Source of the DNA: Anodontia alba
Lineage: Eukaryota > Mollusca > Bivalvia > Lucinida > Lucinidae
Length of the DNA stretch: 64,000 nucleotides
Assembly (NCBI GenBank): GCA_964016985.1
Contig: OZ024823.1
Location: 37,057,687 to 37,121,686 of the forward strand
Direction: 5' to 3'
Part shown: positions 21,889-33,365 of the stretch, piece by piece
How the letters are laid out: the number at the start of each line of letters is the position of its first letter
How positions within the stretch are numbered: the stretch's first letter is position 1
The notes under the pieces: model-generated
What the model saw: only the letters and a program-made list of their open reading frames with translations
Databases searched by the model: none
Told to the model about the DNA's origin: nothing
Made by a program: the position numbers and the translations under genes

Positions 21889-22273
21889 CGAAGATAGCAA
21901 TTGCACTTCTGAACCCAATCTGTTCAGGGGAAATAATGAAAAGGAAATGCCTATACTAGCAGTTTAAATTATTGTGGTCACAGCACCCGCTATCCGACTG
22001 CCTTCTTTGGTTGCCTGTGTTATGTTTTTTATTGTCATGCTAGCATTGTGTCATATTCGTTTTTTTGGCTGTTGACATTGTTTTCTGTTTTCTTCCTGTT
22101 TGTATTTTCACTTGTTTCATATGCTTATGTTAATGCCTCAAACTGCTTCAGGGGATAAGGCAGGGGTATCCTTCGAATAAAACTACCGTATTCGAGCTAA
22201 TTACCGCACATACCCCTATAATCTCACAGCCAAGCAATTTCATAGTCTTCAGATTACAGACCAGGTATCCATT

Positions 22274-22376
22274 TCTTTATAAAAGTATATGTTGGTGGTA
22301 CGCATTTGAATTTCCTCGACAAGTCGAGGTAATTCAAATGAGTACCAACAACATATCCTTTTAAAAAGAGTCTGAA
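22274..22376. repeat. Family O hairpin, copy O3
   Basis: Outer TTTATAAAAGTATATGTTG with CAACATATCCTTTTAAAAA; tip GAATTTCCTCGACAAGTCGAGGTAATTC. The most diverged relative of the shared hairpin, but still paired. Confidence 0.75.
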
Positions 22377-22477
22377 AATATTGCGTATCCTTAAATACGC
22401 CACTTATGAAGTTCTCTGCTGATCTTTCCTTGTAGTATACCCGTATTAAGACGATATTTTACTGCAAAAAATGTAAG

Positions 22478-22685
22478 AGAAAAGTCCAGGGAGTGCCACA
22501 ATCACAAGCCGCAGCCCTTCCCGGACACCAAGAGGAAGAGGAAACAGACAAAATCAAACAAGCGCAAATCGAACAAACGTACGAAAAGCACTAAGACTAG
22601 CTCTTTCTTCCCCACGCGAGGTAATCGCAATGCTAAAAGGACTGAAAAACACAAGAACAAAATAGCACAAGGCAAGACTTAAAGT
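22478..22685 (-). repeat. Family L copy L4
   Basis: Reverse-strand twin of the 3' part of L2, from GAAAAGTCCAGGGAGTGCC to CAAGGCAAGACTTAAA. Confirms L as a dispersed repeat. Confidence 0.65.
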
Positions 22686-22734
22686 AAGTTTTTCTAGGGA
22701 TTTTTGTTAAAAAAAAAACAACAACAAAAAACTT

Positions 22735-22965
22735 CAGCGCACAGTGCGCTAATTAGGGCGACTACGGTAGTTTAAATCGTAGTTGTCACTACTGACCGTT
22801 ACAAGGCAGTTCGTCTGTTGCAGTTCTTCTTGTTTTGTATGTTGGTTATTGCAACTGTGTCGCTGTGTCCTGTCATTGTCTTCTTTCGATGCCTAGGGAA
22901 GGCTATGCTTCTAGACTCTGGCATTTCCTGGGTAGCCCCATTTATACTTTAACCCTTTCAACCCC
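22735..22965 (+). repeat. Family L copy L5
   Basis: Carries the GACCGTTACAAGGCAGTTCG, TATGTTGGTTATTGCAACTG and TGCCTAGGGAAGGCTATGCT blocks. A different subfamily from L1, L2 and L4 (shared with L7 and L8). Confidence 0.55.
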
Positions 22966-23420
22966 GAGTAGGGAGACTATTGTAAGAAACACTTTCCAGT
23001 TGGTAACAGATGACTTACTGTTGGAGTTCTCAAACCTATGGCTTGGTCACCGAGGGCCTCAAATGGAATGAAAGCGGTTTGCTTCTATATCTCCACTCCT
23101 ATCATGAAACATGTTATAGCAAGTAGCTGTACAAAAGGACAGACAAACAGAACATATTACAGAACGTTCACATTTCGCAAATGGCTTGCAAGATCATATT
23201 TTATTTGGATGAAAGCGACCGATCATATTTATGTTGTGATAATAAGTAAACGAATGGCCTCCTAAGTAGTATAGGTCCCGTGAGAGAAATATATGTTGTC
23301 AAAATTGAGTATTAAGTTATAAAACCGATAACATCAATCTTTACTATACTTGAGCACATATATTAACACGGACGTTCGAGTTTGAGTTGGAAATTGGAGT
23401 TTAAAGGCTCGGTCAGCATT

Positions 23421-23925
23421 ATTAAGGTCATGTCGAGTCGGTCAATTAACCGATATTTACACATTACGAAAACATGCCTATTCAAATATACTGAAAATTT
23501 TGCCACCAAAAAATGTAAATTTTCAGATAAAAAAATCTGATATTTTTCATATTTCTGCTCAAAACATAGATTGTAGGTACTCATTAGAACCGCCTCGGCG
23601 AGGCGGTTCTAACGAGTACCCACAATCTATGTTTTTGAGCAGAAATAAGAAAAATAATGTATACCCCTGTAAACCCCAGTTTTACTATATAAAAGTGGGG
23701 TTTAAGGGGGTCAAAATTATATACGCATGTTTTCGTGATGCTTTTCCCTGGAAGACTTAGTCCTCGTAGCTGCAATACTTTCGCCAATAGCTCACAATTG
23801 CCTTTCTTGAAGCAGCGGAAGGGGGAGAATGACCATGGACATGATTTCATGATCAATCTCCACGAAAGTTATGTGGCCGAATATGCGACCGCTGGATCTG
23901 CAGTTAGATGCGCTATCGACTGCAA
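23421..23925 (-). mobile_element. SINE D3, diverged and split by A15
   Basis: The tail side (AAGGTCATGTCGAGTCGGTC) is at 23421-23461. The body and eroded tRNA-like head (CTTTCTTGAAGCAGCGGAAG to GCGCTATCGACTGC) are at 23741-23925. The oldest SINE copy here by divergence; box B is damaged. Confidence 0.8.
23462..23740 (+). mobile_element. Family A copy A15, inserted in SINE D3
   Basis: Full length, well-paired hairpin, tip CCTCGGCGAGG. The insertion postdates the SINE. Confidence 0.92.
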
Positions 23926-23936
23926 AACGCGAACGT

Positions 23937-24315
23937 GTGTGTGTGTGTGTGTGTGGTGTGTGTGTGTTTCCCCACTTTCAGCATGAAATCCATATATGAC
24001 AAATAATTTGAACACTGTTCTGGAGGGAGACTATTGTAAGAAACATTTGCCAGCTAGTAACAGATGACTAACTGTTGGATATCTCAAACCTACGCCCGTT
24101 TCGAGTGGCCATATGTGATCACCATATAAGAACCACAGCAGCTATTGTAGCCTGTCTGCACACCACAAGCACTAAAGATTAGCGGCCCTCTTCTGCTCTG
24201 TGTTCGGAATCTGCTCTAGTGCTCAGGGCCCAAGTTCACAATCATTCCTTAGGGTTAACACATACATACACACACACACACACGGGAGAGAGAGAGAGGG
24301 AGAGAGAGAGAGAGC
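23937..24315. repeat. GT, CA and GA microsatellites
   Basis: (GT)n at 23937-23967, (CA)n at about 24261-24283 and (GA)n at 24285-24315. The 126-codon frame starting at 24219 runs through these repeats. Its downstream part (24320-24596) has no family I recognise. Confidence 0.8.
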
Positions 24316-24831
24316 TGAAAAGTAGAATTTTCTGGGCTAGACCAGCTGTTTGCGGCTACTTAGGTTTCTTCAGTGATCCTGAAATAAATTTACAAAAATC
24401 CCATAATGACCTCAATGATCTCAAAGGACTAGGAAATATTAACTACAGCATGGTGAGGTACGGAGAGGGTCAAATGGACGTATTTATTAAAGACAGGAAT
24501 GGTATAATCGTTGAGATTCTTGAATATAAAGAGTCACAGGGAAATAAGTCTTCGATTAAGTGTATAAGTTCTACTGTAAGAGTTGTTTACCTTATTTGAC
24601 AGCTAATGTACCTGACTCGGAGTCTTCCACGCTGTCATTGATGTTTTTCTACTGACATGCGCAGTGGAAGGGTCAAGTACCTGCCTCCCCTGTGAGTGGG
24701 GTTATTGTCTAATAGGATGCATAACTTGCGAAAAAGGCTCTAACTGCATACAGTGAGAGCCCAGACCAACCTTCGCCAGCGAAGTTATAAAACGTTTTTC
24801 ATACTCAATTCAGCTCTTTCTTGCTAAACAT

Positions 24832-24927
24832 AGCTGAGCATGAAAATTTCTCTGCTAATTAATATGAAAATGCCAACTACTGTTGGCATTTTCATATTTA
24901 TTAGCAGAGGAAATTTCATGCTCAGCT
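24832..24927. repeat. Isolated hairpin, 96 bp
   Basis: Arms of about 46 bp (AGCTGAGCATGAAAATTTCT outside, AAAATGCCAAC inside) around loop TACT. Slightly imperfect. Not shared with other families seen here. Confidence 0.85.
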
Positions 24928-24934
24928 GAGTTCA

Positions 24935-25781
24935 GCACGAAAAAAAAATATAACCTCGGGGCCTGATCACAGAATTCGCTGCCACTTATAGAATCGTTGG
25001 CTTCTGCATTATAAATCAACGACTGGAGAAGACGCTGATCAGCATGTGCAGATTCTCAGGTCCGTCACTGTTCGCATAGAGCATGAAGTCCCTTTTTCTA
25101 CGTTGAACATCATACATATAACATATGCTTGTAGGGTGCAATCCACGTTCTCTTCATGCTGTACTCAGGCTATGAAGAATGGTGTCAAAAGTTTATTCCC
25201 ATTTCTAGCTAGCAAAGAGCATATTGGCTATGGCCGTTTAATGAATATGTCAGTTATATAATACGTGTCATAAAATGTATTTCACTAAGGTAATAATGAT
25301 AGCAATATTGACAGACACCAATACCCCCTCAGCTTCAGCCGCGTCGCACTTGGGCCTAATGTGCATTTTTCGATTATTCGTTGCACCTTTCCCTGCCGAA
25401 GCGCTGCTAAAATGCAAAGAAAATTTGGTGGAGAATTCATTAAATACAGGAATGAATACCCGTAGGCACTATGATGTTTTGCAGCAGTCTTCAAATTAAA
25501 CTTACATGTTTCAACACTGGTCCAAAATCCAGTTTCTGTGTATGAAAAGTGAGGAGACCCTTTCGCAGTCTGACACTAAAATTGACCTTTTGTTAAGACA
25601 TGCGCAGTGATACGGTCATAGAGAGGTCGCGCAATTCAATTTTTTTTTTCATGCTTAACATTGACTCATGTATGACAATAGTATAGATATGAGCTTACCA
25701 TTCCAGTTCCACAAGACGTATTTACATACCAGTTTCCAAACCCACACCTAAGTATTTAGATTTGCATACGCGCGTGCCTGC

Positions 25782-25839
<58 letters not shown>

Positions 25840-26466
25840 GTGTGTGTGTGTGTGTGTGTGTGGAAAGAGATACTTAGAATTGCGTACGTGCGTACATGCG
25901 TGTTCTTATATTTCCCAGTATCAAAGCCAGGGACATAATAGGTAGACTAACTTACTTTCATTATGAGAGTTGTTTACCTTCACACGATAAAAACTATGCG
26001 ATTTGCCAGTATCAAGTACATATCCAAGGCTTTAAATTGCGAAGCTATGAAAGGTCTGTTGGAAGTCATTCTATCCTGGGTTAGAATATTGTTGCCAATA
26101 AAAAAAGAACATCATAAAGAATTCATTAGAATATACTGTACCAGTCTAGTGTAGGCCCTCTATTTGAGTAACGTATAACAAGGTATGCAACTGCTATCAC
26201 CTAAGCATAACAAAAGATTTTATTAATTGCCCTTTGTCTAAAATACATCAAGTATAATGACAGAATACCATTGTGCATTTTTATTTAATGCATCGGCTTA
26301 ATGATTATGCTCATTTAAACGAACTGATACCAGTCTAAGGTACAGGGGTGCCGCCTTGTCGCATTTCTACTAGCTATGAATAATGGCGCGCTCAAATCCC
26401 CTGTAGATATGTACAGAAAAAGACAATACAAAAACAAGACAAAGACGTGAGAGTAGACGTTCAAAA
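24935..26466. other. No recognisable gene; contains (TG)n microsatellite
   Basis: (TG)n with interruptions at 25782-25861. The remainder shows only short frames with no recognisable domain. Confidence 0.5.
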
Positions 26467-27076
26467 CAGTAAAACCTCAATGGCTCGAACATCTTTGGGA
26501 CCATGGAAATTTATTCGAGACATGGGTAGTTCGAGCCACTGAGGGTTAATTATGGCGCTAGGTAAGGAAGCAAATGGTGATAATTTAGGGAAGTATTTTT
26601 GATCTTCTATACAGTAATGGTATGTTGAGTGTACTCATTAGAATCACCTCGATGAGGCGATTCTAATGAGTACACACAACACGCAATTTCATGATTAAAT
26701 AAGAAAATAAAAAACGTTAAACTATAATACCCTGCCATTATCGTGTCGCGGGCAGATAACCGTAAAATTTGACGAACTTAGCCCATTAGCAGTCCCAAAC
26801 CAGATCTCCATATTATCAATGCACATACCAAGTTTGGTGAAAATCCATTGATGTTTACTTAAACGAAAAACGGACGGACGTACGACTGACGGATGGACAG
26901 ACGGAGAGATACACGGACGTCCAACGTGAAACCATAATACCCCGCCACTTCCGTGTGGCGGGGTATAAAAATCCCTAAATATTTGTTTTCTTGAGCTATC
27001 GGAAGAATTTCGTAGGGACTCAAAGACGAGTTCGAGTTATCCATGGTAAACGAGTCATCGGTAATCGAGTCATCGA
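26467..27076 (+). mobile_element. Family H copy H2, invaded by a GGACGGAC element
   Basis: Left end CAGTAAAACCTCAATGGCTC. Hairpin 26622-26693 with tip GAATCACCTCGATGAGGCGATTC (one mispair). Right end TCGAGGTTTTACTG followed by TA. The host sequence AAGAAAA...AAAATCCCTAAATATT is split by the insert at about 26706-26966. Confidence 0.85.
26706..26966. mobile_element. Element nested in H2
   Basis: Begins near CTATAATACCCTGCCA and ends with a GC-rich hairpin ATACCCCGCCACTTCCGTGT GGCGGGGTAT. Contains a GGACGGACGTACG-type stretch like the core of family N. Comparison with H1 defines its borders to within a few bases. Confidence 0.7.
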
Positions 27077-27188
27077 GGTTTTACTGTATATGATAAACCC
27101 CTAAATTGGCAGGATCATAGCAATTATTCTATGTATCATACATTATAGCCACACCAAGACAAAAGGCACCTGAACTAAAGCACTATAT

Positions 27189-27335
27189 TTACCCTAAGTA
27201 TTAGGACAGACGTGCTCAGCAAACAGTGAAGACCCAGATCTACTTTTTTCACTCATCCAACATTTTAGACATACGAGCAGGTAGTAAAATAGACTAGTTG
27301 AAAATTTAGGACTATTGTTATGAGGAGTTAATGCG
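27189..27335 (+). repeat. Family E copy E2, palindrome collapsed
   Basis: Both outer blocks are present (TTTACCCTAAGTATTAGGAC; CAGGTAGTAAAATAGAC), but the second palindrome arm is missing. Confidence 0.6.
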
Positions 27336-27384
27336 TCTGAATGTTTATGGTATATACAATGTGGTATGCATGTACCACACTTCT

Positions 27385-27492
27385 CCCAGCAGGCACATGA
27401 CGTTTATACAACGTCGGCTCAACGTCGACGCATCGTCATGACGTTGCGTCGACGTTGAGGCGACGTTGTATTTACGTCATGTGCCTGCTGGG
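27385..27492. mobile_element. Family C fold-back element, copy C1
   Basis: 108 bp. Ends CCCAGCAGGCACATGACGT and the exact complement. Arms rich in ACGTTG / CAACGTC pairs. A nearly complete hairpin with tip in CATCGTCATGACGTTG. It shares the CCCAG terminus with family B. Confidence 0.85.
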
Positions 27493-27789
27493 CTGCTTCT
27501 CCAATAGGAGCTCATCATCAAAAACTTCACAACACTCATGGTCACCCCTGTATCATCGTCGCTTTAGTCTTAGTCGTTGCCGTCGTCATCAGTATCGTTA
27601 AACTACACTAGCCTCATCCGGTTTCGCATCTTCATCACAAGCACAGATGCCGTCAGTTCAGTTTACTTTTACGGATATCTCCAAAATGTAGTCATGAAAT
27701 GAAAATAACAAGTCACTGTCTTGTTCAAGTTATCGGTTAATTAAATTCCCGCAAACTGTGATAGGTGCCATAGGCTACTCTAAGCAATG

Positions 27790-28240
27790 GCGGGGCAGGC
27801 AGGCCTGACAAACAATGTAGACCCAGATCAGACGCCGCAGAATGCGGCGTCTGATATGGGTCTACACTCTTTGCCTTGCCACTCATCCAGCAGTTTTAGT
27901 CACATCAACAGGTAGTCACTAAAAATCATTACGAAACCACGCCTATTCAAGTATATTGAAAATTTTACAACCAAAAAGGGAAAATTTCAGATAAAAAATT
28001 CTGATAGTTTTCATATTTCTGCTCAAAACATAGATTGTGGATACTCGTTAGAATCGTCTCGCGAGGCGGTTCTAACGAGTTACCACAATCTATGTTATTT
28101 TTGCAAAATAAGAAAAATAATGTATACCCCTGTAAACCCCAGTTTTACTATATAAAAGTGGGGTTTAAGGGGGTCAAAATTAGATTTTCGTGATGCGACT
28201 TATTCAAATTTTAGTACAATTATGGTAAGGAATTAAAGGA
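27790..28240 (+). repeat. Family E copy E3, split by A16
   Basis: Palindrome 27811-27880 (GACGCCGCAGAATGCGGCGTC at the tip). The right block breaks at CACTAAAAAT (27926) and resumes at CGACTTATTCAAATTTTAG (28196). Confidence 0.8.
27927..28195 (+). mobile_element. Family A copy A16, inserted in E3
   Basis: Right end shortened (AAAATTAGATTTTCGTGATG, lacking TATAGGCATG). Hairpin slightly mispaired. Compared with uninterrupted E copies (AAAATGGACTTATTCAAA), no duplicated target bases are visible. Confidence 0.9.
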
Positions 28241-28244
28241 TCCC

Positions 28245-29165
28245 AACATTTGGAATAAATACGGTATTTACCCCATACGCGAACGGCAATGGTGAGGGTC
28301 AAATTTGTCGTTTCTTATAGGTGGCCACACACGGTCTGCGACGATAATAATTTTTAATTTCGGATTTGTTTTCCGCGCCATTCTTTTATTTAGATTAATG
28401 CCCCCTTGGACGGATTGTGGTCCGGAGGGGTCAATTAAAATCATAAATTCTCCAATTTCAGTATTTTTAATAACACGCCTCTTCCACTTGAATACAAGAG
28501 AGAAATTACTAGTCAATGCACACGGTGGGGAAAGTATTATTAAGATTTAAAAGTTAAATTAAGCAAACATTCCAACCTGTCTTCTTCAGTAAATCTTGAA
28601 TTAAGGATCATTGTTGAAAATAAACATTGCATCGCATGAGGAGGTCAGTTACAAATGTATAACTGCTTTCATATATTCGCTTTAAAGGGAATCGCAGACT
28701 AAATACAGTCTCCAATGACAAAATATTAGACTGGCTCCAGTCGTTTCTGCATTTGTGTCATTCTTTATCACTTCCTGTAGCTGAATTTGTCTCTTTTATC
28801 CCGTTTCCCTGTTTTACTGCATCTATCTTTTCCACTAAGGGACATAAGTTATCAAATCACTATAAGTTGTACTATAGACTGTATACCTTTGAAAAGAAAA
28901 GAGAACAATGATAGAAAAGATAGAGTCTGGAGACAGATTAACTAAATATTTATTCTTATAATCCTGCTTGATACATCAAATAAAATAAACCAATATAATA
29001 TCATGATTATAAAGCTGGTCCTAGATTTCACTGTCAGAAGGAAAAACCAGAAAAAGAAAAAGTTATGTTTCATTTGATTCTGTAGGTACAGACAATGCAT
29101 TTTTATGCAGTCATCGTTTTATTCAATAGACTAATGCCAGTCTAAGGGCATTGATACAGTTTCAT
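28245..29165. other. No recognisable feature
   Basis: Two overlapping small frames on opposite strands (28268-28550) lack a known domain. I would not call them genes. Confidence 0.4.
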
Positions 29166-29375
29166 GGGAGGCAACTCTATCAAAATTATTTTGTCTCCCT
29201 TCTGAAAAGGTGTCTACTCTAAACGGAAAGAATTTGCTCTCTGTGGGAGCAAATTCTTTCCTTTTAGAGTAGACACCTTTTAAGAAGGAGTTTGATGTGC
29301 AGATAAGCAAACAGGAAATAACACATGTTGTCTCCCTTGTACAAAATGGCGGAAAATCTAGCTAGTGTACCCGGT
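29166..29375 (+). repeat. Family G fold-back repeat, copy G1 (family description)
   Basis: About 200 bp. Left flank GGAGGCAACTCTATCAAAAT, then a hairpin of TCTGAAAAGGGTCTACTCTA and GGAAAGAATTTGCTCCC with complement. Right flank AACAGGAANTNACA...GTTGTCTCCCTTGTACAAAA. Non-coding. Termini not firmly defined. Confidence 0.75.
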
Positions 29376-29936
29376 TCCCTTATTCCCGTAATAATGCATC
29401 TGCACCGTAAACACACAGACTGTCATTTTAACTGGGTTTTGATGGCTTTTAAATTTTGAATATAGATACGAAACTTATTCCATATATTAATAAGTGAGCC
29501 GTTTTCAAATGTCACATTCTGATGAACGCATGTTAAAATGGCAAATTGTGTATTCCCCAGTAATGATTGCATGGGAGGTACGGATTGTTTCGCCGATATC
29601 TCCTGTTGGACAAATGCTTTTGGACAAATAGTGCATACCGAAAATATGTTATGAGGATATGGTAGGCTCTAAACAAACCTAGTCTGAGGAGGAGACTCAA
29701 CTTCCTTGAATGCCAACTCACCTAGGAGTTCAAACCTTAGTTAGAAAGAGTGGATGGAGCCCTTGGCCTTGGCCGGCAATCCAGCTGAGAGATAGAAACT
29801 CCAAACGGAATTCTGTATGTCTGGATATGCCTAGGCCGGCAAAGTCTGTTTCGGCAGCAGGGGCGGAAGAAATCACAAGATTATTTCACAGCCCAAGAGG
29901 CGATACAGCGCCATGATGTGGAGTATGAATGGCATA

Positions 29937-30269
29937 CAGTCGATCCTCAATAGCTCGAACACCGATGGCTCGTTTACCATGGCTAATTCGAACTCGTTTT
30001 TGAGACCCTAGGAAATTCTTCCGATAGCTCAAGAAAACTAACATTTAGGGAAATTTTCTTTCTTTATCATGAAATTGTATGTTGTGTGTACTCGTCGAGG
30101 CGATTCAAATGAGTACACTCAACATACCATTATTGTGTAGAAGATCCCTAAATTATCACCATTTTCTTCCTGACCTGGCGCCATGATTAACCCTCAGTGG
30201 CTTGAACTACCAATATCCCGTACAAATGTCCATGGCCCCAAAGATGTTCCAGCCATTGAGGATCGATTG
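29937..30269 (-). mobile_element. Family H copy H3
   Basis: Preceded by TA. The hairpin has lost one side of the tip (GTGTACTCGTCGAGGCGATTC), so it is asymmetric. The far end has decayed (GATCGATTGTTATG). Confidence 0.85.
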
Positions 30270-30763
30270 TTATGCCAAGAAGAAGGTATGATCATCCAAT
30301 GCATCCGGACCTGGCTCCAAACGTCCCACCTAGTCCTGTCTCTGGGCACAACCAGGTCAGGAAGAGAGAGTGAGGCTGACTCCTCGCGCCTCTCCCTCAT
30401 TATTACAGCGCATGTTATCTTGATCTTAAACACACAATCATGAAAACACCGTTCACACAAGGTCGTTGAAGATGATACTAGTTCAATATCTAAGATGGTA
30501 GCCTACCACAACATCTGTCAGACAGTCCAATACAGACTCAGAGATATGCAGGATTTCTGTCTGATTATTAAAGCTGCCGAAATCCAGTCCTTTGCAAACA
30601 GCAAGGATATGTAGAAGTTCTATAATACATTGAAGACAATTTAGAGTCCATGTAAATTAAGAACCACATGACTTTTCAGTGCAGACGAAAGTACAATTCT
30701 TACAGATCTTGAAAAGATATACGGACGATATCGACCGAGTGCTCAGTCGCCTGTCCCATATAA

Positions 30764-30992
30764 ACCCATTTACGCCTAGCATCCCAGAAAAAGGACATTG
30801 GGAAACAGTGTAGACCCAGATCAGACGCCGTAGAATGCGCCGTATGATCAGGGTCTACACGGTTTGCATTATATACAGGATTTTTTTTATAGAATATGGT
30901 AATAATAAAACTAACTAGACACCCCGTCTTTTAGAAATCGATCGGTCCTAAAAGTTAAGGTAGAAGAGTCCACTCGGCATAAAAGAGTTAAA
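30764..30992 (+). repeat. Family E copy E4, inserted in LINE remnant 1
   Basis: Starts AAACCCATTTACGCCTAGCA and ends near AAAAGAGTTAA. Palindrome 30800-30868 (GACGCCGTAGAATGCGCCGT at the tip). LINE protein similarity stops before it and resumes with AISRLPQVE after it. Confidence 0.7.
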
Positions 30993-31394
30993 GTGATGCC
31001 ATCAGCAGACTTCCACAAGTGGAGTGCAATACGTAGCTTGACGAATTTCCAACTGTGAATGAAACAATGAAAGCAGTTACGCAGCTGTCATCAAGAAAGG
31101 TTCCTGAATCAGATGCAATACCTGTAGAGATCTTCAAAGCAAGCAGGAGAATAGCCAAGAAGAAGGGCAGAAAAATGTGCAGGGGTTATTTCATTACATG
31201 TAGAGGAAGGAAGCTATACATTCCACCAGAATGGATGCATGCATTATCTTTACAAACGGAAAGGAAATCCGCATGTATGTGATAACTATAGGGGAATCTC
31301 TTTACTGTCAATTACTTGAACGATATTTGCAAGAATATATAGAGGATATTCAAATGTTTGTAGTGAATATGACTTATTTCATCGAGTGAAGTGA

Positions 31395-31965
31395 AAAATG
31401 TATATTTCATGAGTGCCGATTATATACATCACTTTCGATAGAAGAGATGCAAATCTTGCATTTGCAAGGGGAAGTCTGACACGCAGTTTTGTCCCTTGGC
31501 GGTGACATATAAGAACCGCATAACATTAGTTAGAATGTAAGGAACATGTTGGTATCAAAATTATTTTGATTTGTCGAAACGTTTTGTTTTTTGTTTTCTC
31601 CAGCGTTTTACATGTTAAGCACTGAGCGTCGACGCCATGACGTTCATGTTTTGTTTGGTGACGTTAGTTATGACGTCAGAAACGCGCATTGGCGTGTAAA
31701 CAATAAAATAAAAAGAAAATTTACTCTTTTTCAGTGAATACCATAAAAATTTTCATCTCGTTTAATGAAAACATTCAAATTTTCACTCTTGCATAATGAC
31801 CATTAATGTAAATAAGAAAAAAAGTAGTTCCAGATCTTATATTTTTCACTGCTCAGAGGAGTGAAAATATAAGTTTTATATTTTCACTAGTGAAAATATA
31901 ACTTTTTCGAAATATGCATTTTATTTCATTAATAATTCTCTATATTTCATTACTGTGTATATAAT
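31395..31965. repeat. Insertion in LINE remnant 1 with TTTTCACT palindromes
   Basis: Interrupts the RT sequence. The 3' half holds repeated inverted motifs ATATTTTCACT / AGTGAAAATATAA (31848-31900) and a GACGTCA-type stretch (31670). No coding frame. Boundaries approximate. Confidence 0.6.
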
Positions 31966-32079
31966 AAAAGTCAAGATACCCAGCTCCAAATTACAATTAT
32001 ACGTTCGGTCCGAATAGGGGTGATATTGAACCCTACTGCATCAACTGAATTCCTATCTTGATAGATGGGCATGGCAAAG

Positions 32080-32321
32080 TTTGGCTGTCCACCAAAGTTC
32101 AAAGCATTGATACGGAAACTCCGTGATGACATGCTTGCAAGGGTCCAAAATGATGGAGAATTTGGCTGTCCACCAAAGTTCATAGCAATGATACTACAAC
32201 TACATGATGACATGCTTGCAAGGGTCCAAAATGATGGAGAATTGGCTGTCCACCAAAGTTCATAACATTGATACAAAAACTCCATGATGAAATGCTTGCA
32301 AGGGTCTAAAATGATGGGGAA
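32080..32321 (+). repeat. 81 bp in-frame triplication within the RT region
   Basis: Units 32080-32160, 32161-32241 and 32242-32321 (80 bp). Each encodes a version of the 27-residue RT segment starting FGCPPKF and ending MLARVQNDGE, present once in typical LINE proteins. Units 1 and 2 stay in frame; unit 3 has lost one T. Differences between units show it is not brand new. Confidence 0.9.
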
Positions 32322-32513
32322 TTCTCTTGATCATTTCCGGTGAGAAATGGCGATGTTCTAATTTTAGTCCTGTTCAGCACGACGTTTCCTGTCATGTTTA
32401 CAGATGCTTTTTAGGATTGTGATGGAAAGCCGTAAAATAAGTTCGTCATCACAGTGAAAGGACACAATTCGTCTGTCAAGAGCTGTCCACGTTTATGATG
32501 AAGTAAACAATAT

Positions 32514-32736
32514 GAGCCCAGTTGTTCAAAACTAACGATGTCGTTAGCTAACATGTTGTTAAAAACTTTGATTATTAAATATGGCATAGATGCTAATATT
32601 TTTTGCTGAAAAAATGCGAGTAGCTTTTGCATTCACATTTTTTCAGCAAACATACAGTTGGTATTGTCCTTACTAGATCAACATTTTGACCACTAACGAG
32701 CTCTTTAAGCTGACAATGCTTTGGACAACTGGGTCC
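32514..32736. mobile_element. Family F copy F2, inserted in LINE remnant 1
   Basis: Ends GAGCCCAGTTGTTCAAAAC and GGACAACTGGGTCC. Shortened hairpin tip. LINE sequence resumes at ATTGCTGAAGCCAGTGCAAC. Confidence 0.85.
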
Positions 32737-32952
32737 AGATTGCTGAAGCCAGTGCAACATTTGGTATGCTATGTGGGCATGTCTGGGATCGAAGTAGAGT
32801 TATCATGGGCACAAATCTGAAAGTCTGTAAAGCTACAGATTAGCTAACATCCTTATATACACGCCAGACCTAGACAGATTATCAACGTCATGCAAAAAGA
32901 CTTAACAAATTTCCACACAAGCTGCCTGAGGACACTCCTAAAGATCAGTTGG

Positions 32953-33229
32953 CATTACGAAAACACGTCTACTCAAATATATTTAAAATTTCACCACTAA
33001 AAAACTGAAAGTTTCGAAAAAATATGATATTTTTCATATATCTGTTCAAAACATAGATTGTGGTACTTGTTAGAACCGCCTCGCCGAGGCGGTTCTAACG
33101 AGTACCCACAACCTATGTTTTGAGCAGAAATAAGAAAAAATAATATCTATACCTGTACACCTCAGTTTTACTATATAAAAATGGGGTTTAAGGGGGCCAA
33201 AATTATATAGGTACGATGTTTTCGTGATG
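32953..33229 (+). mobile_element. Family A copy A17, inserted in LINE remnant 1
   Basis: Flanks AAGATCAGTTGG and CAAGACAAAGAG join to the LINE reading LLKISWQDKEP once the element and one extra G (33230) are removed. This gives an empty-site reconstruction with at most 1 bp of duplication. Confidence 0.9.
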
Positions 33230-33365
33230 GCAAGACAAAGAGCCCTGACTAGTCTTGAAGAGAACAGGAGTTCATAGCATACATACTCTTCTAAATCTCG
33301 CACAACTAAGATGGGCTGGCCATGACACCAGAATGCCTGATGATTGCTTATCAAAGAAAATCTTC

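Larger units (their letters stand above)
30470..33365 (+). mobile_element. LINE remnant 1: broken reverse transcriptase ORF with nested insertions
   Basis: Frame-broken non-LTR retrotransposon polyprotein. Recognisable pieces in order: linker upstream of RT (30475-30745, RLRDMQDF and EIQSFANSKDM); early RT (31005-31394, LDEFPTVNETMKAV, then SDAIPVEIFKA, then, one frame on, YKRKGNPHVCDNYRGISLLS); RT core entry (32060-32321, MAKFGCPPKF); then FPVRNG and LFSTTF (about 32340-32385); C-terminal part RIAEASATFG (32740) and LAQLRWAGHDTRMPDD (about 33293-33340). Inserts at 30764-30992, 31395-31965, 32514-32736 and 32953-33229. Stops and frameshifts throughout, so inactive. LINE assignment is firm from motif order; clade not assigned. 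Confidence 0.88.

Noticed and set aside
24219..24599. A 126-codon protein gene
   Set aside because: The start lies upstream of CA and GA microsatellites that encode Thr-His and Arg-Glu runs. The remainder has no known motif.
26859..27044. Small reverse frame within H2
   Set aside because: It spans the border between the nested GGACGGAC element and the H2 host, so it cannot be an ancestral gene.
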